Shown here in pieces: positions 9,632 through 20,593 of a stretch of DNA of 32,595 bases. How positions within the stretch are numbered: the stretch's first letter is position 1; every line of letters starts with the position of its first letter. Origin of the DNA: an uncultured Sterolibacterium sp. (lineage in GTDB: Bacteria > Pseudomonadota > Gammaproteobacteria > Burkholderiales > Rhodocyclaceae). Position numbers and translations under genes: made by a program. The DNA is taken from the NCBI GenBank assembly GCA_903904605.1, contig CAIVDC010000098.1, forward strand, positions 1-32,595, read 5' to 3'. The notes beneath the pieces are model-generated. The model was not told the DNA's origin, did not search any database, and was given only the letters and a program-made list of their open reading frames with translations.

Positions 9632-10902
9632 GCCAGACCCTACAAGCCGTCCGCGGGATGAATGACATCCTGCCCGAGGAAGCCGAACAGTGGGAGGAGT
9701 TCGAGGACATGCTCCGCGACTGGCTGCGCGCCTATGCCTACCGGCCGATACGCATGCCGCTGGTCGAACCGACGCCGCTGTTCGCGCGGGCGATCGGCGC
9801 TGCCACCGACATCGTCGAGAAGGAGATGTATTCGTTCATCGACAGCCTGAACGGCGAAGAGTTGACGCTGCGCCCCGAAGGCACCGCGGGCTGCGTGCGT
9901 GCCGTGCTGCAGCACAACCTGCTCTACGACGGACCGAAGCGGCTTTGTTATCTGGGTCCGATGTTTCGCCACGAGCGGCCGCAGAAGGGGCGCTATCGCC
10001 AGTTCCATCAGGTCGGCGTGGAGGCGCTCGGTTTTGCCGGTCCGGATATCGACGCCGAGCAAATCCTGATGTGCCAGCGTCTCTGGGATGACCTAGGCCT
10101 CACCGACATCCGCCTGGAGATCAATTCACTGGGGCAAGTCGAGGAACGGAGCCGTCACCGCGCCGATTTGCTCGCCTATTTCGAAGAGCGCAGCGAATTG
10201 CTCGATGGGGACGCCAAACGCCGTCTGCACAGCAACCCGCTGCGTATACTGGACAGCAAGAATCCGGCGATGCAGGAAATGGTCGAGGCGGCGCCCAAGC
10301 TGATCGAATATCTGGGCGAGGAATCGCTCGCCCATTTTGCCGGAGTGCAGGCGCTGCTCAAGGATGCCGGCATACCCTGTCGCATCAATCCGAGGCTGGT
10401 GCGGGGTCTCGATTATTACAACCTGACGGTGTTCGAATGGGTCACCGACCGCCTCGGCAGTCAGGGCACGGTTTGCGCCGGCGGCCGCTACGACGGACTG
10501 ATCGCCCAGTTGGGCGGCAAGCCGCAGCCGGCCTGCGGTTTTGCTCTGGGAATCGAGCGCCTGCTCGCGCTGTGGCGGGAGCAAGGCGGGGCGGCGCCCC
10601 GCATCGCGCCGGACGTCTATGTGGTGCACCAGGGCGAGCAGGCTTATCGCTTCGCCTTCAGGGTGGCCGAGGGACTGCGCGATTCCGGTTTCGCAGTGCA
10701 GCTGCATTGCGGCGGCGGCAGCTTCAAGGCGCAGATGAAACGGGCCGATGCCTCGGGCGCGGCGCTCGCCGTGATCATCGGCGACATCGAGGCGGCGGCG
10801 AACGAGGTGTCGCTCAAGCCGTTGCGCGACGAATCGAAACAGCAGCGGCGTGTCGCATTCGATCAACTTGCCGAGGCGATCGGCGAACTACTTTTTGACT
10901 AG
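9628..10902 (+). CDS. hisS: Histidine--tRNA ligase
   Basis: HisRS charges tRNA-His. The 424-residue length fits the family. Class II motif 2 appears as [20 protein letters not shown], the histidine-binding segments as [13 protein letters not shown] and GGRYDGL, and motif 3 as [10 protein letters not shown]. The C-terminal anticodon-binding domain follows ([15 protein letters not shown] onward). The N-terminal [14 protein letters not shown] is also typical. The start overlaps the ispG stop by 4 bases; ten bases separate its stop from the next ATG. The related regulator gene hisZ lies 7 kb downstream, with different surrounding genes. Confidence 0.98.
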   Translation: MSQTLQAVRGMNDILPEEAEQWEEFEDMLRDWLRAYAYRPIRMPLVEPTPLFARAIGAATDIVEKEMYSFIDSLNGEELTLRPEGTAGCVRAVLQHNLLYDGPKRLCYLGPMFRHERPQKGRYRQFHQVGVEALGFAGPDIDAEQILMCQRLWDDLGLTDIRLEINSLGQVEERSRHRADLLAYFEERSELLDGDAKRRLHSNPLRILDSKNPAMQEMVEAAPKLIEYLGEESLAHFAGVQALLKDAGIPCRINPRLVRGLDYYNLTVFEWVTDRLGSQGTVCAGGRYDGLIAQLGGKPQPACGFALGIERLLALWREQGGAAPRIAPDVYVVHQGEQAYRFAFRVAEGLRDSGFAVQLHCGGGSFKAQMKRADASGAALAVIIGDIEAAANEVSLKPLRDESKQQRRVAFDQLAEAIGELLFD

Positions 10903-10912
10903 GAAGACGAAC

Positions 10913-11578
10913 ATGGCGGTGTATGACCTCGAAGAACAGGAACAGCTTGACGAACTCAAGACCTGGTGGAAGCAGTACGGCAATCTGGTCACGGCGTTCG
11001 TCGTCGTTGTCGCGCTGGGCGCGGTCGGATGGCAGGCCTGGAACTGGTGGCAACGCGGTCAGGCCGCCCAGGCGGCGGCGGTGTATAGCACTCTGGAACA
11101 GGCGGTGGCCGGCCACGACGCCATGAAGGCGCGCGAGGCGGCCGGCGAACTGATCGACAAGTTTTCGGGTACCACCTATGCCGGCCTCGCGGCGCTCCTG
11201 TCGGCCAAGCTCCAGGTCGACAGCGGCGACCTGAAGACCGCCAAGCTGCAGTTCGCCTGGGCGGCCGAACATGCCAAGGACAAGGAACTGCGCGACCTGG
11301 CGCGGCTGCGCCTGGCCGCGGTGCTGTTGGACGAGAAGGCTTACGATGAAGCGCTGAAGCAGTTGGCCGATGCGCCCTCGGCACCGTTCGCGCCGCGCTA
11401 CGCCGAGCAGAAAGGCGACATTCTCGCCGCCCAGGGCAAGACCGCCGAGGCGAAGGCTGCCTATGATTCGGCGCTGGCCAAACTGGACGAAGCCGATAAA
11501 GGCGCGGCAGACCAGGGCCGCGGACCTTATCGTGAATTGCTGCAGATCAAGCGCGAGTCGCTGGGGCCCAAGACGTGA
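10913..11578 (+). CDS. yfgM: YfgM-like tetratricopeptide membrane protein
   Basis: This belongs to the YfgM/TPR_21 family: an inner-membrane protein with a periplasmic TPR domain. In E. coli it associates with the SecYEG translocon and periplasmic chaperones. The ATG at 10913 has an AGGAAG ribosome site at 10901-10906. The 221-residue product starts with the usual acidic N-terminus (YDLEEQEQLDELKTWWKQYG), then one transmembrane helix (about residues 23-42), then helical repeats containing YAGLAALLSAKLQVD and RYAEQKGDILAAQGKTAEAK. The position between hisS and bamB is the standard one. The stop overlaps the bamB GTG. Confidence 0.9.
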   Translation: MAVYDLEEQEQLDELKTWWKQYGNLVTAFVVVVALGAVGWQAWNWWQRGQAAQAAAVYSTLEQAVAGHDAMKAREAAGELIDKFSGTTYAGLAALLSAKLQVDSGDLKTAKLQFAWAAEHAKDKELRDLARLRLAAVLLDEKAYDEALKQLADAPSAPFAPRYAEQKGDILAAQGKTAEAKAAYDSALAKLDEADKGAADQGRGPYRELLQIKRESLGPKT

Positions 11579-12738
11579 GGCCCATGAACCTCTGCCTCCC
11601 GGCGATACTGCTGGCCCTGCTCGCGGGCGGCTGCTCGACCATCGATAAGCTCAACCCGTTTACCTCGAGCGGGCCCAAAGTCGCGCCGGCAGAACTCACT
11701 CCGATCAAAGCGACTGCCGAGCTGCGCGTGGCTTGGCAGGCGAATGTCGGGGCGAGCGGCGAGTCCGTATTCACGCCTGCGGTAGTCGGGGACAGCGTCT
11801 ACGCGGCAGCCGGGGACGGTACGCTGGCGCGCTTCGACGGCGGCCGCCAAATCTGGCGCATCAGTGCCGGGCAGCACTTGTCCGGCGGCGTCGGCAGTGA
11901 CGGCAAACTGGTCGTGATCGGAACGCCCAAGGGCGAGGTGCTGGCATTCGATGCGCAGACAGGGCAAGCGGCATGGAAATCCCGCGTCAGTTCGGAAGTA
12001 TTGGCGGCGCCGGCGGTCGGCGGCGGTCTGGTGGTGGTGCGCAGCGGCGATTCCAGGTTGTTCGGCTTCGAGGTCGCCAACGGCAAACGGCGCTGGGTCT
12101 ACCAGCGCAGCACCCCGGCCCTCGCCCTGCGCAGCAATGTCGGCGTGTTGCTGGCCGACAACGCCATCTTGGCGGGTTTCCCAGGCGGCAAGCTGGTCGC
12201 GGTGGCGAGCGCCAATGGCGCGGCCTTGTGGGAAGTTACGGTAGCGCAGCCCAAGGGCGCCACCGAACTGGAGCGGATCGCCGACATCAGCAGTCTGCCG
12301 GTCATCGACGGCCGAGAGGTATGTGCAGTCGCTTATCAGGGGCGCGTCGCCTGCTTTGACTTGAACAACGGCAGCCAGCTTTGGGCTCGCGAGATATCGA
12401 GCATCGCCGGACTCGACATGGATGCGAAGAGCCTTTATGTCAGCGACGACAAAGGGGCCCTCCATGCGCTCGATCGGGCCAACGGTTCCAGCTTGTGGAC
12501 GCAGGACAAGTTGTTGCTGCGCGGCTTGTCCCGTCCGCTCGCCCTAGGCAGCCATGTCGCTGTCGCTGACGACCAGGGCATCGTGCATCTGCTGAAGAGC
12601 GACGACGGCACCTTCGCCGCGCGCATCGGCACCGACGGGAGCGCCGTTGCCGCCCAGCCGCAGCACATCGCTGCCGGGAATAGCCGCTTTCTGGTGCAGA
12701 CGCGGAACGGCGGCCTCTATGCACTGTCGGTGCATTAG
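11575..12738 (+). CDS. bamB: Outer membrane protein assembly factor BamB
   Basis: BamB is a lipoprotein beta-propeller of the BAM complex, which folds outer-membrane proteins. The product has a signal with lipobox LAGGC (cysteine near residue 20) and PQQ-like propeller repeats, for example DSVYAAAGDGTLARFDGG, GEVLAFDAQTGQAAWKSRV and GRVACFDLNNGSQLWAREI. I chose the GTG at 11575, which overlaps the previous stop (GTGA), because it adds an arginine at residue 2 to the signal peptide. The ATG at 11584 is possible but would leave a signal with no positive charge. The length, 387 residues, is normal. Confidence 0.93.
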   Translation: MRPMNLCLPAILLALLAGGCSTIDKLNPFTSSGPKVAPAELTPIKATAELRVAWQANVGASGESVFTPAVVGDSVYAAAGDGTLARFDGGRQIWRISAGQHLSGGVGSDGKLVVIGTPKGEVLAFDAQTGQAAWKSRVSSEVLAAPAVGGGLVVVRSGDSRLFGFEVANGKRRWVYQRSTPALALRSNVGVLLADNAILAGFPGGKLVAVASANGAALWEVTVAQPKGATELERIADISSLPVIDGREVCAVAYQGRVACFDLNNGSQLWAREISSIAGLDMDAKSLYVSDDKGALHALDRANGSSLWTQDKLLLRGLSRPLALGSHVAVADDQGIVHLLKSDDGTFAARIGTDGSAVAAQPQHIAAGNSRFLVQTRNGGLYALSVH

Positions 12739-12756
12739 GGTGCAGAAGGAGACTCA

Positions 12757-14079
12757 TTGAAGCCCACGCTGGTCATTGTCGGACGCCCCAACGTCGGCAA
12801 GTCAACGCTGTTCAACCGCCTTACCAAGACGCGCGATGCTTTGGTCGCCGACATTCCAGGACTCACGCGGGACCGCCATTACGGCCACGGCCGCTTGGGC
12901 GACAGGCCCTACCTCGTCGTCGATACCGGAGGTTTCGAGCCGCAGGCCAAGGACGGCATTTTGCACGAGATGGCGCGGCAGGCCGAGGCTGCAATTGCCG
13001 AGGCCGATATGCTGCTTTTCGTCGTCGACGGCCGTGCCGGGGTCGCGCCCCAGGACAAGGCCATCGCCGATCGCCTGAGGAAGAGCGGTCGTCCGCTGCT
13101 GCTGGTGGTAAACAAGGGGGAGGGCGTTAACCGCGCGGTGTTCGCCGCGGAGTTTCACGAACTTGGCTGCGGGGTTCCGCTGGTGATTTCTTCGGCACAT
13201 GGCGAAGGGGTGCGCGAACTGGTCGAGGAAGCGCTTGCGCCATTTCCGGTCGAGCGGGAAGAACAGGAAGCCGGCACGGGTCCGCGAGTGGCCGTGGCCG
13301 GACGCCCCAACGTTGGGAAAAGTACACTCATCAACACCCTGCTCGGCGAAGAGCGCGTCATCGCTTTCGACATGCCTGGCACGACGCGCGATGCCATCGA
13401 AGTGCCGTTCGAGCGCAACGGCCGTTCCTATACGCTGATAGACACGGCAGGGCTGCGTCGTCGCGGAAAGGTATTCGAGACGATAGAAAAGTTCTCGGTC
13501 ATCAAGACATTGCAGGCGGTGGAGCAGTGCAATGTGGTGGTGCTGATGGTGGACGCCAGCCAGGAAATCTCGGATCAGGATGCGCATATCGCCGGCTTCG
13601 CCATCGAGGCCGGACGGGCCTTGGTGCTGGCGGTGAATAAGTGGGATGCGGTCGACGAATACCGGCGTAGCCAAATCAAGCAGGACATCGAGCGCAAGTT
13701 GAATTTCCTGGGCTTCGCCCGCATCCACTACGTCTCGGCGCTGAAAGGGGAGGGGGTGAATGGCTTGATGGCCTCGGTCGATCGAGCCTGGGCCGCCGCC
13801 ATGGCCAAGTTGCCGACGCCTCAACTGACGCGCGCGCTGCAGGATGCGGTAGCGAAGCAGGAGCCGCCGCGCCATGGCGCCACCCGCCCGAAGTTGAGGT
13901 ATGCCCACCAGGGCGGCAGCAATCCCCCGATCATCGTGATCCACGGCAATGCCTTGGATCATGTGCCGGACAGCTACCGGCGCTATCTCGAGCGGACATT
14001 CATGGAGCAGTTCCAGCTGCAGGGCACGCCCCTGCGAGTCCAGTTCAAGACCTCGAAGAACCCCTTTGTCAGGGATTGA
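12757..14079 (+). CDS. der: Ribosome assembly GTPase Der (EngA)
   Basis: Der is an essential tandem-domain GTPase required for 50S subunit assembly. The 440-residue protein has two G domains. The first has [18 protein letters not shown] and NKGE in place of NKxD. The second has [26 protein letters not shown] and NKWD. A KH-like C-terminal domain with [10 protein letters not shown] follows. The start is TTG at 12757, placed 5 bases after a clear AAGGAG site (12746-12751); no ATG fits. The first-domain NKGE loop is seen, and I recall similar NKxE loops in other betaproteobacterial Der proteins, so it is probably not a defect. It appears to be the last gene of the ndk-led operon. Confidence 0.97.
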   Translation: MKPTLVIVGRPNVGKSTLFNRLTKTRDALVADIPGLTRDRHYGHGRLGDRPYLVVDTGGFEPQAKDGILHEMARQAEAAIAEADMLLFVVDGRAGVAPQDKAIADRLRKSGRPLLLVVNKGEGVNRAVFAAEFHELGCGVPLVISSAHGEGVRELVEEALAPFPVEREEQEAGTGPRVAVAGRPNVGKSTLINTLLGEERVIAFDMPGTTRDAIEVPFERNGRSYTLIDTAGLRRRGKVFETIEKFSVIKTLQAVEQCNVVVLMVDASQEISDQDAHIAGFAIEAGRALVLAVNKWDAVDEYRRSQIKQDIERKLNFLGFARIHYVSALKGEGVNGLMASVDRAWAAAMAKLPTPQLTRALQDAVAKQEPPRHGATRPKLRYAHQGGSNPPIIVIHGNALDHVPDSYRRYLERTFMEQFQLQGTPLRVQFKTSKNPFVRD

Positions 14080-14133
14080 GGCAGAATGACAATGTCAGTT
14101 GATTTGGCGTTCTGGTATAGGCAGCGAAAATGT

Positions 14134-14161
14134 TTTACATTAGCTCTTCAAGAACTAGAAT
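14134..14161 (+). promoter_or_regulatory. Candidate promoter upstream of hfq (weak)
   Basis: The 93-base gap between der and hfq is AT-richer than its surroundings. TTTACA (14134-14139) and TAGAAT (14156-14161) are 16 bases apart, a good sigma-70 pair on sequence alone. The -10 ends only 11 bases before the hfq ATG, so the transcript would start inside the ribosome site. A less ideal pair starting at TTGGCG (14104) is therefore possible. That hfq has its own promoter is likely; its exact place is not settled. Confidence 0.3.
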
Positions 14162-14172
14162 AGAGGAACACC

Positions 14173-14409
14173 ATGAGCAATAAAGGGCAACTCTTACAAG
14201 ACCCGTTTCTGAATACGCTGCGCAAGGAGCATATTCCGGTCTCGATCTACCTGGTCAATGGCATCAAGTTGCAAGGCCATATCGACTCCTTCGACCAATA
14301 CGTGGTTCTGCTCAAGAACACGGTCACGCAGATGGTCTACAAACACGCCATCTCCACGGTGGTGCCGGCCCGTCCCGTGTCTATCAGTCAGGACGAAGGC
14401 GAGGATTGA
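14173..14409 (+). CDS. hfq: RNA chaperone Hfq
   Basis: Hfq is a hexameric Sm-like RNA chaperone that pairs small RNAs with target mRNAs. The 78-residue product is near-canonical: [20 protein letters not shown], the Sm1 segment with [20 protein letters not shown], and the Sm2 motif [14 protein letters not shown]. The C-terminal tail is short and acidic. A GAGGAA ribosome site lies just upstream. It is followed by hflX, as in many proteobacteria. Confidence 0.98.
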   Translation: MSNKGQLLQDPFLNTLRKEHIPVSIYLVNGIKLQGHIDSFDQYVVLLKNTVTQMVYKHAISTVVPARPVSISQDEGED

Positions 14410-14410
14410 T

Positions 14411-14423
14411 CCCCCGTCGGGGG
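14411..14423 (+). other. Short GC hairpin between hfq and hflX
   Basis: Five C residues (14411-14415) can pair with five G residues (14419-14423) around a three-base loop, directly after the hfq stop. There is no T tract, so it is not an obvious terminator. It lies upstream of the hflX ATG and could act on RNA stability or coupling. Confidence 0.35.
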
Positions 14424-14447
14424 CAGGGTCCAGTCCTGGGCAACGGC

Positions 14448-15572
14448 ATGTTTGAACGTCCTGCAAGCGGCGAAAACGCAGTCCTGGTGCAGCTGGATTT
14501 CGGCGCCGGCGACTATGCCGAGCGCCTGGCCGAATTCGAGTTGCTCGCTTCCAGCGCCGGCGCCAGGAAAATGGCGCTGGTTCAGGGCCGGCGCCAGGCG
14601 CCGGATGCCGCCACCTTCGCCGGCAAAGGCAAGGTCGAAGAAATTGCCGCCGCGGCGCGCGCACAAGCAGCCGAACTGGTGATCTTCAACCATGAGATCT
14701 CCGCGGCGCAGCAGCGCAACCTGGAAAAGGCGCTGGACTGCCGCGTCATCGACCGCTCCGCGCTGATCCTCGACATCTTTGCCCTGCGTGCGAAGAGCCA
14801 CGAGGGCAAGCTGCAAGTCGAACTGGCCCAGTTGCAGCGTTTGTCCACGCGCCTCGTGCGTGGCTGGACCCACCTCGAAAGGCAGAAGGGCGGCATCGGC
14901 CTGCGCGGTCCGGGTGAAACCCAGCTCGAGACCGACAGAAGACTGCTCGGCAAACGCGTCGCCATTCTCAAGGAGCGCCTGCAGCAACTCGAGCGCCAGC
15001 GTGCCGTGCAGCGCAGGGCGCGGATCAAGCGCGATCTGTTGTCGGTGTCGCTTGTCGGCTATACCAATGCCGGCAAGTCGACATTGTTCAACGCATTGAC
15101 CAAGGCGGGGAGTTTTGCCGCGGACCAGCTTTTCGCCACCCTCGACACCACTTCGCGCCGCCTGTTCCTCGCGGACGCCGGGCAGATCGTAATCTCCGAC
15201 ACCGTAGGCTTCATCCGCGATCTGCCGCACTCGCTCGTCGCCGCTTTCCAGGCTACGTTGGAGGAGACGGCCAGTGCGGATCTGTTGCTGCATGTGGTCG
15301 ATTCTGCCAGCGCCGACCGCGAACAACAGGTCGCTGCCGTGAACAAGGTGCTGGCAGAGATCGGCGCTGCTGACGTGCCGCAGATCCTGGTCTGGAATAA
15401 GATCGACGTAACGGCAGCCGGCCCGGGGGCCGAGCGCGACGAGTATGGTAAAATATGGCGCGTTCGCTTGAGTGCAATGAGCGGTGCAGGTGTCGATCTA
15501 CTGCGCGCAACGCTGGCCGAAGCGGCGCGAGAACATGTCTCACGAATGCCCTCCCAGGCCGATGCTGCCTGA
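14448..15572 (+). CDS. hflX: Ribosome-associated GTPase HflX
   Basis: HflX is a GTPase that binds the 50S subunit and splits stalled or stressed ribosomes. I start it at the ATG at 14448, because the family typically begins MFERPxxGExAVLVQLDF. An in-frame TTG at 14406 overlapping the hfq stop would add 14 atypical residues. The 374-residue product has the N-terminal HflX domain (GKGKVEEIAA, FNHEISAAQQRNLEKAL, GPGETQLETDRR) and a G domain with GYTNAGKSTLFNAL, DTVGFIRDLPHSLVAAFQAT and WNKID. It sits between hfq and hflK in the common order. Confidence 0.95.
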   Translation: MFERPASGENAVLVQLDFGAGDYAERLAEFELLASSAGARKMALVQGRRQAPDAATFAGKGKVEEIAAAARAQAAELVIFNHEISAAQQRNLEKALDCRVIDRSALILDIFALRAKSHEGKLQVELAQLQRLSTRLVRGWTHLERQKGGIGLRGPGETQLETDRRLLGKRVAILKERLQQLERQRAVQRRARIKRDLLSVSLVGYTNAGKSTLFNALTKAGSFAADQLFATLDTTSRRLFLADAGQIVISDTVGFIRDLPHSLVAAFQATLEETASADLLLHVVDSASADREQQVAAVNKVLAEIGAADVPQILVWNKIDVTAAGPGAERDEYGKIWRVRLSAMSGAGVDLLRATLAEAAREHVSRMPSQADAA

Positions 15573-15634
15573 TGTCGCCAAAGTTGGCGTAATGATTGAC
15601 TCCTGAAAGCAGCCCAGTGATCGCAGGAATTCTG

Positions 15635-16882
15635 ATGTCGCTAAATGACCATGGTTGGGGAAATAAACCCGATCCCGGTGGCAACAAGGGCGGCGGTCCG
15701 CCTGACCTGGAGGAATTGTGGCGCGATGTGAACCGGCGTCTGTCGGCCCTGTTCGGCCGGAAGGGCGGGCCGGGCGGCGGCGGCGGCGGTGAACCTCGGC
15801 CGCCTTTCAATCTGCGCCAGTTCGGCGGCGGCATCGGTCTCCTGATCATGCTGGTGCTGGTCGTGTGGCTGGCGAGCGGCTTCTACATCGTTGAGGCCAG
15901 CCAGCGCGGCGTGGTACTCACTTTCGGGCGCTATACCCAGACTACCGAGCCGGGACTGCACTGGCGCATGCCCTACCCGATCCAGGCGAACGAAATCGTT
16001 CGCCTGAGTGACGTGCGTGTGGTCGAGATCGGTTATCGCGGTTCGGACAAGAACCGGGTGCTGAAAGAGGCGCTGATGCTCACCGACGACGAGAACATCG
16101 TCAGCATCCAGTTCGCAGTGCAGTGGTTCGTCAAGGACGCGGAAGCCTATTTATTCAATAACCGCAATCCCGATGATTCTGTGCTGCAGGCGGCCGAGAC
16201 GGCGATGCGCGAAGTGGTCGGCAAGAGCAAGATGGACTTCGTCCTCTACGAAGGACGCGAGCAGGTCGCGGCGCAGGCGAGCAAATTGATGCAGGAAATT
16301 CTCGATCGCTACAAGACCGGCATCCTGATTTCCCGGCTGACCCTGCAGAATGTGCAGCCGCCGGAGCAGGTGCAGGCAGCCTTTGACGACGCGGTCAAGG
16401 CCGGGCAGGACCGCGACCGGCAGGTGAATGAGGGCCAGGCCTACGCCAACGACGTGATTCCCAGGGCGCGCGGCGCCGCATCTCGTTTGTTCGAGGAGGC
16501 CAGCGGTTACAAGAGCCGCGTGATCGCCAATGCCGAAGGTGACGCTTCGCGCTTCAAGCAGATTGTGGTCGAGTATGCCAAGGCACCCGAGGTCACACGC
16601 AGCCGCATGTATCTCGACACCGTGCAGCAGGTTCTCTCCAGCACCAGCAAGATCATGCTCGATGCCAAGGGCGGTAACAATCTGCTCTACCTGCCGCTGG
16701 ACAAGCTGATGCAGGCGGCCGGTGCGCCCGTGCCGCCAGCCACGGCTGGTACTGCGCCGGCGGCGCCGGCGAGTCCCGTGCCGTCACTCTCGAGCGAGGT
16801 GCCGCCGCAGCTCGATAGGCCGGACGCGTCGCTATTGCGCTCGCGCGATGCGCTGCGTTCCCGCGACAGGGGAGATCGCTGA
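15635..16882 (+). CDS. hflK: FtsH protease modulator HflK
   Basis: HflK is an SPFH-family inner-membrane protein that forms, with HflC, a large cage around the FtsH protease and limits its action on membrane proteins. The ATG at 15635 has an AGGAA site at 15625-15629; an in-frame TTG at 15596 would add 13 unlikely residues. The 415-residue product has a Gly/Pro-rich cytoplasmic N-terminus, one transmembrane segment (about residues 72-92), the band-7 domain starting FYIVEASQRGVVLTFGRY, and a coiled-coil region with ARGAASRLFEEASGYKSRVI. The C-terminus is Pro/Ala-rich and ends in Arg/Asp repeats. The stop overlaps the hflC start (TGATG). Confidence 0.95.
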   Translation: MSLNDHGWGNKPDPGGNKGGGPPDLEELWRDVNRRLSALFGRKGGPGGGGGGEPRPPFNLRQFGGGIGLLIMLVLVVWLASGFYIVEASQRGVVLTFGRYTQTTEPGLHWRMPYPIQANEIVRLSDVRVVEIGYRGSDKNRVLKEALMLTDDENIVSIQFAVQWFVKDAEAYLFNNRNPDDSVLQAAETAMREVVGKSKMDFVLYEGREQVAAQASKLMQEILDRYKTGILISRLTLQNVQPPEQVQAAFDDAVKAGQDRDRQVNEGQAYANDVIPRARGAASRLFEEASGYKSRVIANAEGDASRFKQIVVEYAKAPEVTRSRMYLDTVQQVLSSTSKIMLDAKGGNNLLYLPLDKLMQAAGAPVPPATAGTAPAAPASPVPSLSSEVPPQLDRPDASLLRSRDALRSRDRGDR

Positions 16883-17760
16883 TGCGCCGCAATCTGCCCT
16901 TCGCCGCGGCTGCGGTACTGCTTGTGCTGGTGGTCCTGGTAAGCTCGATGTTCACCGTCGACCAGCGTCAGTTCGCCATCGTTTTTCAGTTCGGCGAGGT
17001 CAAGGATGTCATCACCAAGCCGGGCCTGAACTTCAAATGGCCGCTGATCCAGAACGTACGCTTCTTCGACAACCGCATCCTCACCTATGATGCGCCCGAT
17101 CCCGAGCGTTTCATCACCTCGGAGAAGAAGCCGATGCTGGTGGATGCCTACGTCAAGTGGCGCATCATCGACGTCAAGCAGTACTACATTTCCGTCCAGG
17201 GTGACGAGGCGCGCGCCCATATCCGCCTGTCGCAGACGGTCAATGCCCTTCTGCGAGGGGAATTCGGCAAGCGCACGGTACATGAGGTCGTCTCCGGCGA
17301 GCGCGAGAAAATCATGGATGAGGTACGGGCTCAGGCCGACGCCGACGCACGCTCGATCGGCGTACAGATCGTCGACGTGCGCCTGAAGCGGGTCGACTAT
17401 CCTCAGGAGGTGAGTGACTCGGTGTTCCGCCGCATGGAGACCGAGAGAAAGCGCGTCGCCAACGGCTTGCGTTCCGATGGCGCGGCCCAGGCTGAGAAGA
17501 TCAAGGCCGATGCCGACCGGCAGCGCGAAGTGATCATCGCCGAAGCCTACCGTGACGCCCAGCGCACCAAGGGTGAAGGTGACGCCAAGGCGACTTCGAT
17601 CTATGGCCAGGCCTTCGGTCACAACCCCGAGTTCTATAGTTTCTACCGCAGCCTTGACGCCTATCGCCAGAGCTTCAAGAGCAAGAGCGACGTGTTGGTG
17701 GTTGATCCGAGTTCCGAGTTCTTCAAGTACCTGAAGGGCAGCGGCAAGAACGGCAAGTGA
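16882..17760 (+). CDS. hflC: FtsH protease modulator HflC
   Basis: HflC is the partner of HflK in the membrane cage around FtsH. The 292-residue protein has an N-terminal transmembrane segment (about residues 5-24), then the SPFH/band-7 domain with VDQRQFAIVFQFGEVKDVI, VDAYVKWRIID and VQIVDVRLKRVDYPQEV. The usual ERKRVANGLRSDGAAQAEKI and GEGDAKATSIYGQAFG segments follow. An AGGGGAG site precedes the ATG, which shares a base with the hflK stop. The stop overlaps the start of a small membrane protein gene. Confidence 0.96.
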   Translation: MRRNLPFAAAAVLLVLVVLVSSMFTVDQRQFAIVFQFGEVKDVITKPGLNFKWPLIQNVRFFDNRILTYDAPDPERFITSEKKPMLVDAYVKWRIIDVKQYYISVQGDEARAHIRLSQTVNALLRGEFGKRTVHEVVSGEREKIMDEVRAQADADARSIGVQIVDVRLKRVDYPQEVSDSVFRRMETERKRVANGLRSDGAAQAEKIKADADRQREVIIAEAYRDAQRTKGEGDAKATSIYGQAFGHNPEFYSFYRSLDAYRQSFKSKSDVLVVDPSSEFFKYLKGSGKNGK

Positions 17761-17945
17761 TGCGTTCCCCGCTGCTTCTTGCGTTCGCGCTGATGCTGAT
17801 ACTGGAAGGCCTGTTGCCTTTCCTCGCACCGAAAATGTGGCGCGAGGGCTTCCGCCGCATGACCGAGCTGGGCGACGGCCAGCTCCGTTTTCTCGGCCTG
17901 TCCTCGATGCTGGTCGGGCTGATCCTGGTGATGATTTTTAAATGA
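17760..17945 (+). CDS. Small DUF2065 (YjeT-like) membrane protein
   Basis: This 61-residue protein matches the DUF2065/YjeT family, small inner-membrane proteins of unknown function encoded after hflC in many proteobacteria. Two hydrophobic helices (about residues 3-20 and 42-60) flank a short charged loop, [20 protein letters not shown], which is typical of the family. The start may be this ATG (TGATG junction with hflC) or the GTG three bases earlier. The stop overlaps the hisZ start in ATGA. The fixed position suggests a link to the HflKC-FtsH system, which is an inference. Confidence 0.85.
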   Translation: MRSPLLLAFALMLILEGLLPFLAPKMWREGFRRMTELGDGQLRFLGLSSMLVGLILVMIFK

Positions 17946-19108
17946 TCATGCGCCGCTGGCTCCTGCCCGAAGCGATCGAGGACGTGCTGCCCGCCGAGGC
18001 CTGGCAGGTGGAAACCCTGCGGCGCGGCTTGCTCGACCTGTTCCGCTGCCATGGTTACGAATACGTCATTCCGCCGCTGCTCGAATACGTCGAATCGCTG
18101 CTCACCGGCAGCGGGCGCGATCTGGACCTGCGCACCTTCAAGCTGGTCGATCAGGTCTCCGGGCGCACCCTGGGCGTTCGGGCCGACATAACGCCGCAGG
18201 TCGCGCGCATCGACGCGCACCTGCTGAACCGCCGGGGCGTGACCCGGCTCTGCTACTGCGGCAGCGTCCTCCACACCCTGCCGGCGGCCCTCACCGCCTC
18301 GCGCCAGCCGCTGCAGATCGGCCTCGAACTCTACGGCCATGCCGGCACCGAGGCGGACGCCGAAATCCTCCGCCTCCTGGCCGAAGCGCTGCAGCTCTCG
18401 GGCGTTCTGGCGATGCGCATCGATCTCGGCCATGTCGGCGTATTCCGCGCCTTGGTCGGCGGCGCCGGCCTGGACGACGATCTCAAACAGGAACTGTTCG
18501 GCGCAGTACAGGCGAAAGACCTGCCGACCCTGCGCGAGCTGGTCAATGGCGCCCATATCTCCGAACCGTTCCGCTCGGCGCTCCTGGCGCTGCCGGAATG
18601 CTATGGCGACAGCGCCGCGCTTGAAGCGGCCGCTCTCCGTCTGCCGGCGCTTCCCGAGATCACGAGCGCAATCGCCGAGTTGATGGCTCTGGCCCGGTCG
18701 GTCAAGGATTTGCCGGTCAGCTTCGACCTTGCCGACCTGCGTGGGCTGCACTATCACAGCGGTGTCGTGTTTGCCGCCTATGCAGCGAACCACCCTGCGG
18801 CGATTGCCCTGGGCGGCCGCTATGACAAGGTGGGCCTGTCCTTCGGCCGGGCCAGGGCAGCCACGGGCTTCAGTCTCGATCTGCGCGAACTGGTACGGCT
18901 GGCTCCGCAAACCGCGCCGCAAGGCATGATCCTGGCGCCTTGCGCGCCGGAAGATACACTGCTCCAGCAGGCGGTGGCGGCCTGCCGGGCGGCCGGCGAG
19001 ATCGTCGCCGATGCCCTGCCGGGGCATGACGCCGACTGGGCCGAGGCCGGCTGCGACCGCCGCCTCGTTTACCGGGACGGCTGCTGGCAAATCGAATCCT
19101 TGAAATAG
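17942..19108 (+). CDS. hisZ: ATP phosphoribosyltransferase regulatory subunit HisZ
   Basis: HisZ is a HisRS-like protein without tRNA charging activity that is needed, with the short form of HisG, for the first step of histidine synthesis. The 388-residue product starts [17 protein letters not shown] and shows the class II-like core with [26 protein letters not shown] and [10 protein letters not shown]. The histidine-tRNA ligase C-terminal anticodon domain is absent or much reduced. The ATG at 17942 overlaps the DUF2065 stop; the ATG at 17948 would give the more typical MRRWLLPE start. HisZ implies that a short-form hisG lies elsewhere in the genome. Confidence 0.94.
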   Translation: MIMRRWLLPEAIEDVLPAEAWQVETLRRGLLDLFRCHGYEYVIPPLLEYVESLLTGSGRDLDLRTFKLVDQVSGRTLGVRADITPQVARIDAHLLNRRGVTRLCYCGSVLHTLPAALTASRQPLQIGLELYGHAGTEADAEILRLLAEALQLSGVLAMRIDLGHVGVFRALVGGAGLDDDLKQELFGAVQAKDLPTLRELVNGAHISEPFRSALLALPECYGDSAALEAAALRLPALPEITSAIAELMALARSVKDLPVSFDLADLRGLHYHSGVVFAAYAANHPAAIALGGRYDKVGLSFGRARAATGFSLDLRELVRLAPQTAPQGMILAPCAPEDTLLQQAVAACRAAGEIVADALPGHDADWAEAGCDRRLVYRDGCWQIESLK

Positions 19109-20434
<1,326 letters not shown>

Positions 20435-20443
20435 CGCGCACGA

Positions 20444-20476
20444 CAAGAAAGCCGCTTCTAGGAAGCGGCTTTCTTG
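20444..20476. terminator. Strong hairpin terminator between purA and tRNA-Leu
   Basis: A perfect 15-bp inverted repeat (20444-20458 with 20462-20476) has a 3-base loop. The 3' arm ends TTTCTTG and is followed by TTTG. It ends the purA transcript on the plus strand, and its position just past the minus-strand tRNA-Leu 3' end suggests that it serves both directions. Confidence 0.85.
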
Positions 20477-20485
20477 TTTGGAACC

Positions 20486-20570
20486 TGGTGCCCAGGAAGG
20501 GACTCGAACCCCCACACCTTGCGGCGCATGGACCTGAACCATGTGCGTCTACCAATTCCGCCACCTGGGC
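20486..20570 (-). tRNA. tRNA-Leu (anticodon CAG)
   Basis: Read on the minus strand, acceptor arms GCCCAGG (20570-20564) and CCTGGGC (20496-20490) pair perfectly, with the 3' CCA encoded (20488-20486). The anticodon stem CATGG/CCATG closes the loop TTCAGGT, giving anticodon CAG for CUG codons. A long variable arm (class II tRNA) and the T arm with GGTTCGAGTCC are present. It lies on the opposite strand to purA and rnr. Confidence 0.97.
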
Positions 20571-20593
20571 AAGCGCGAAGCAAAGAGGCGCGA

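Noticed and set aside
13060..13140. Damaged G4 motif (NKGE rather than NKxD) in the first Der GTPase domain
   Set aside because: I recall similar NKxE loops in betaproteobacterial Der proteins, and all other motifs are intact, so it is probably normal variation.
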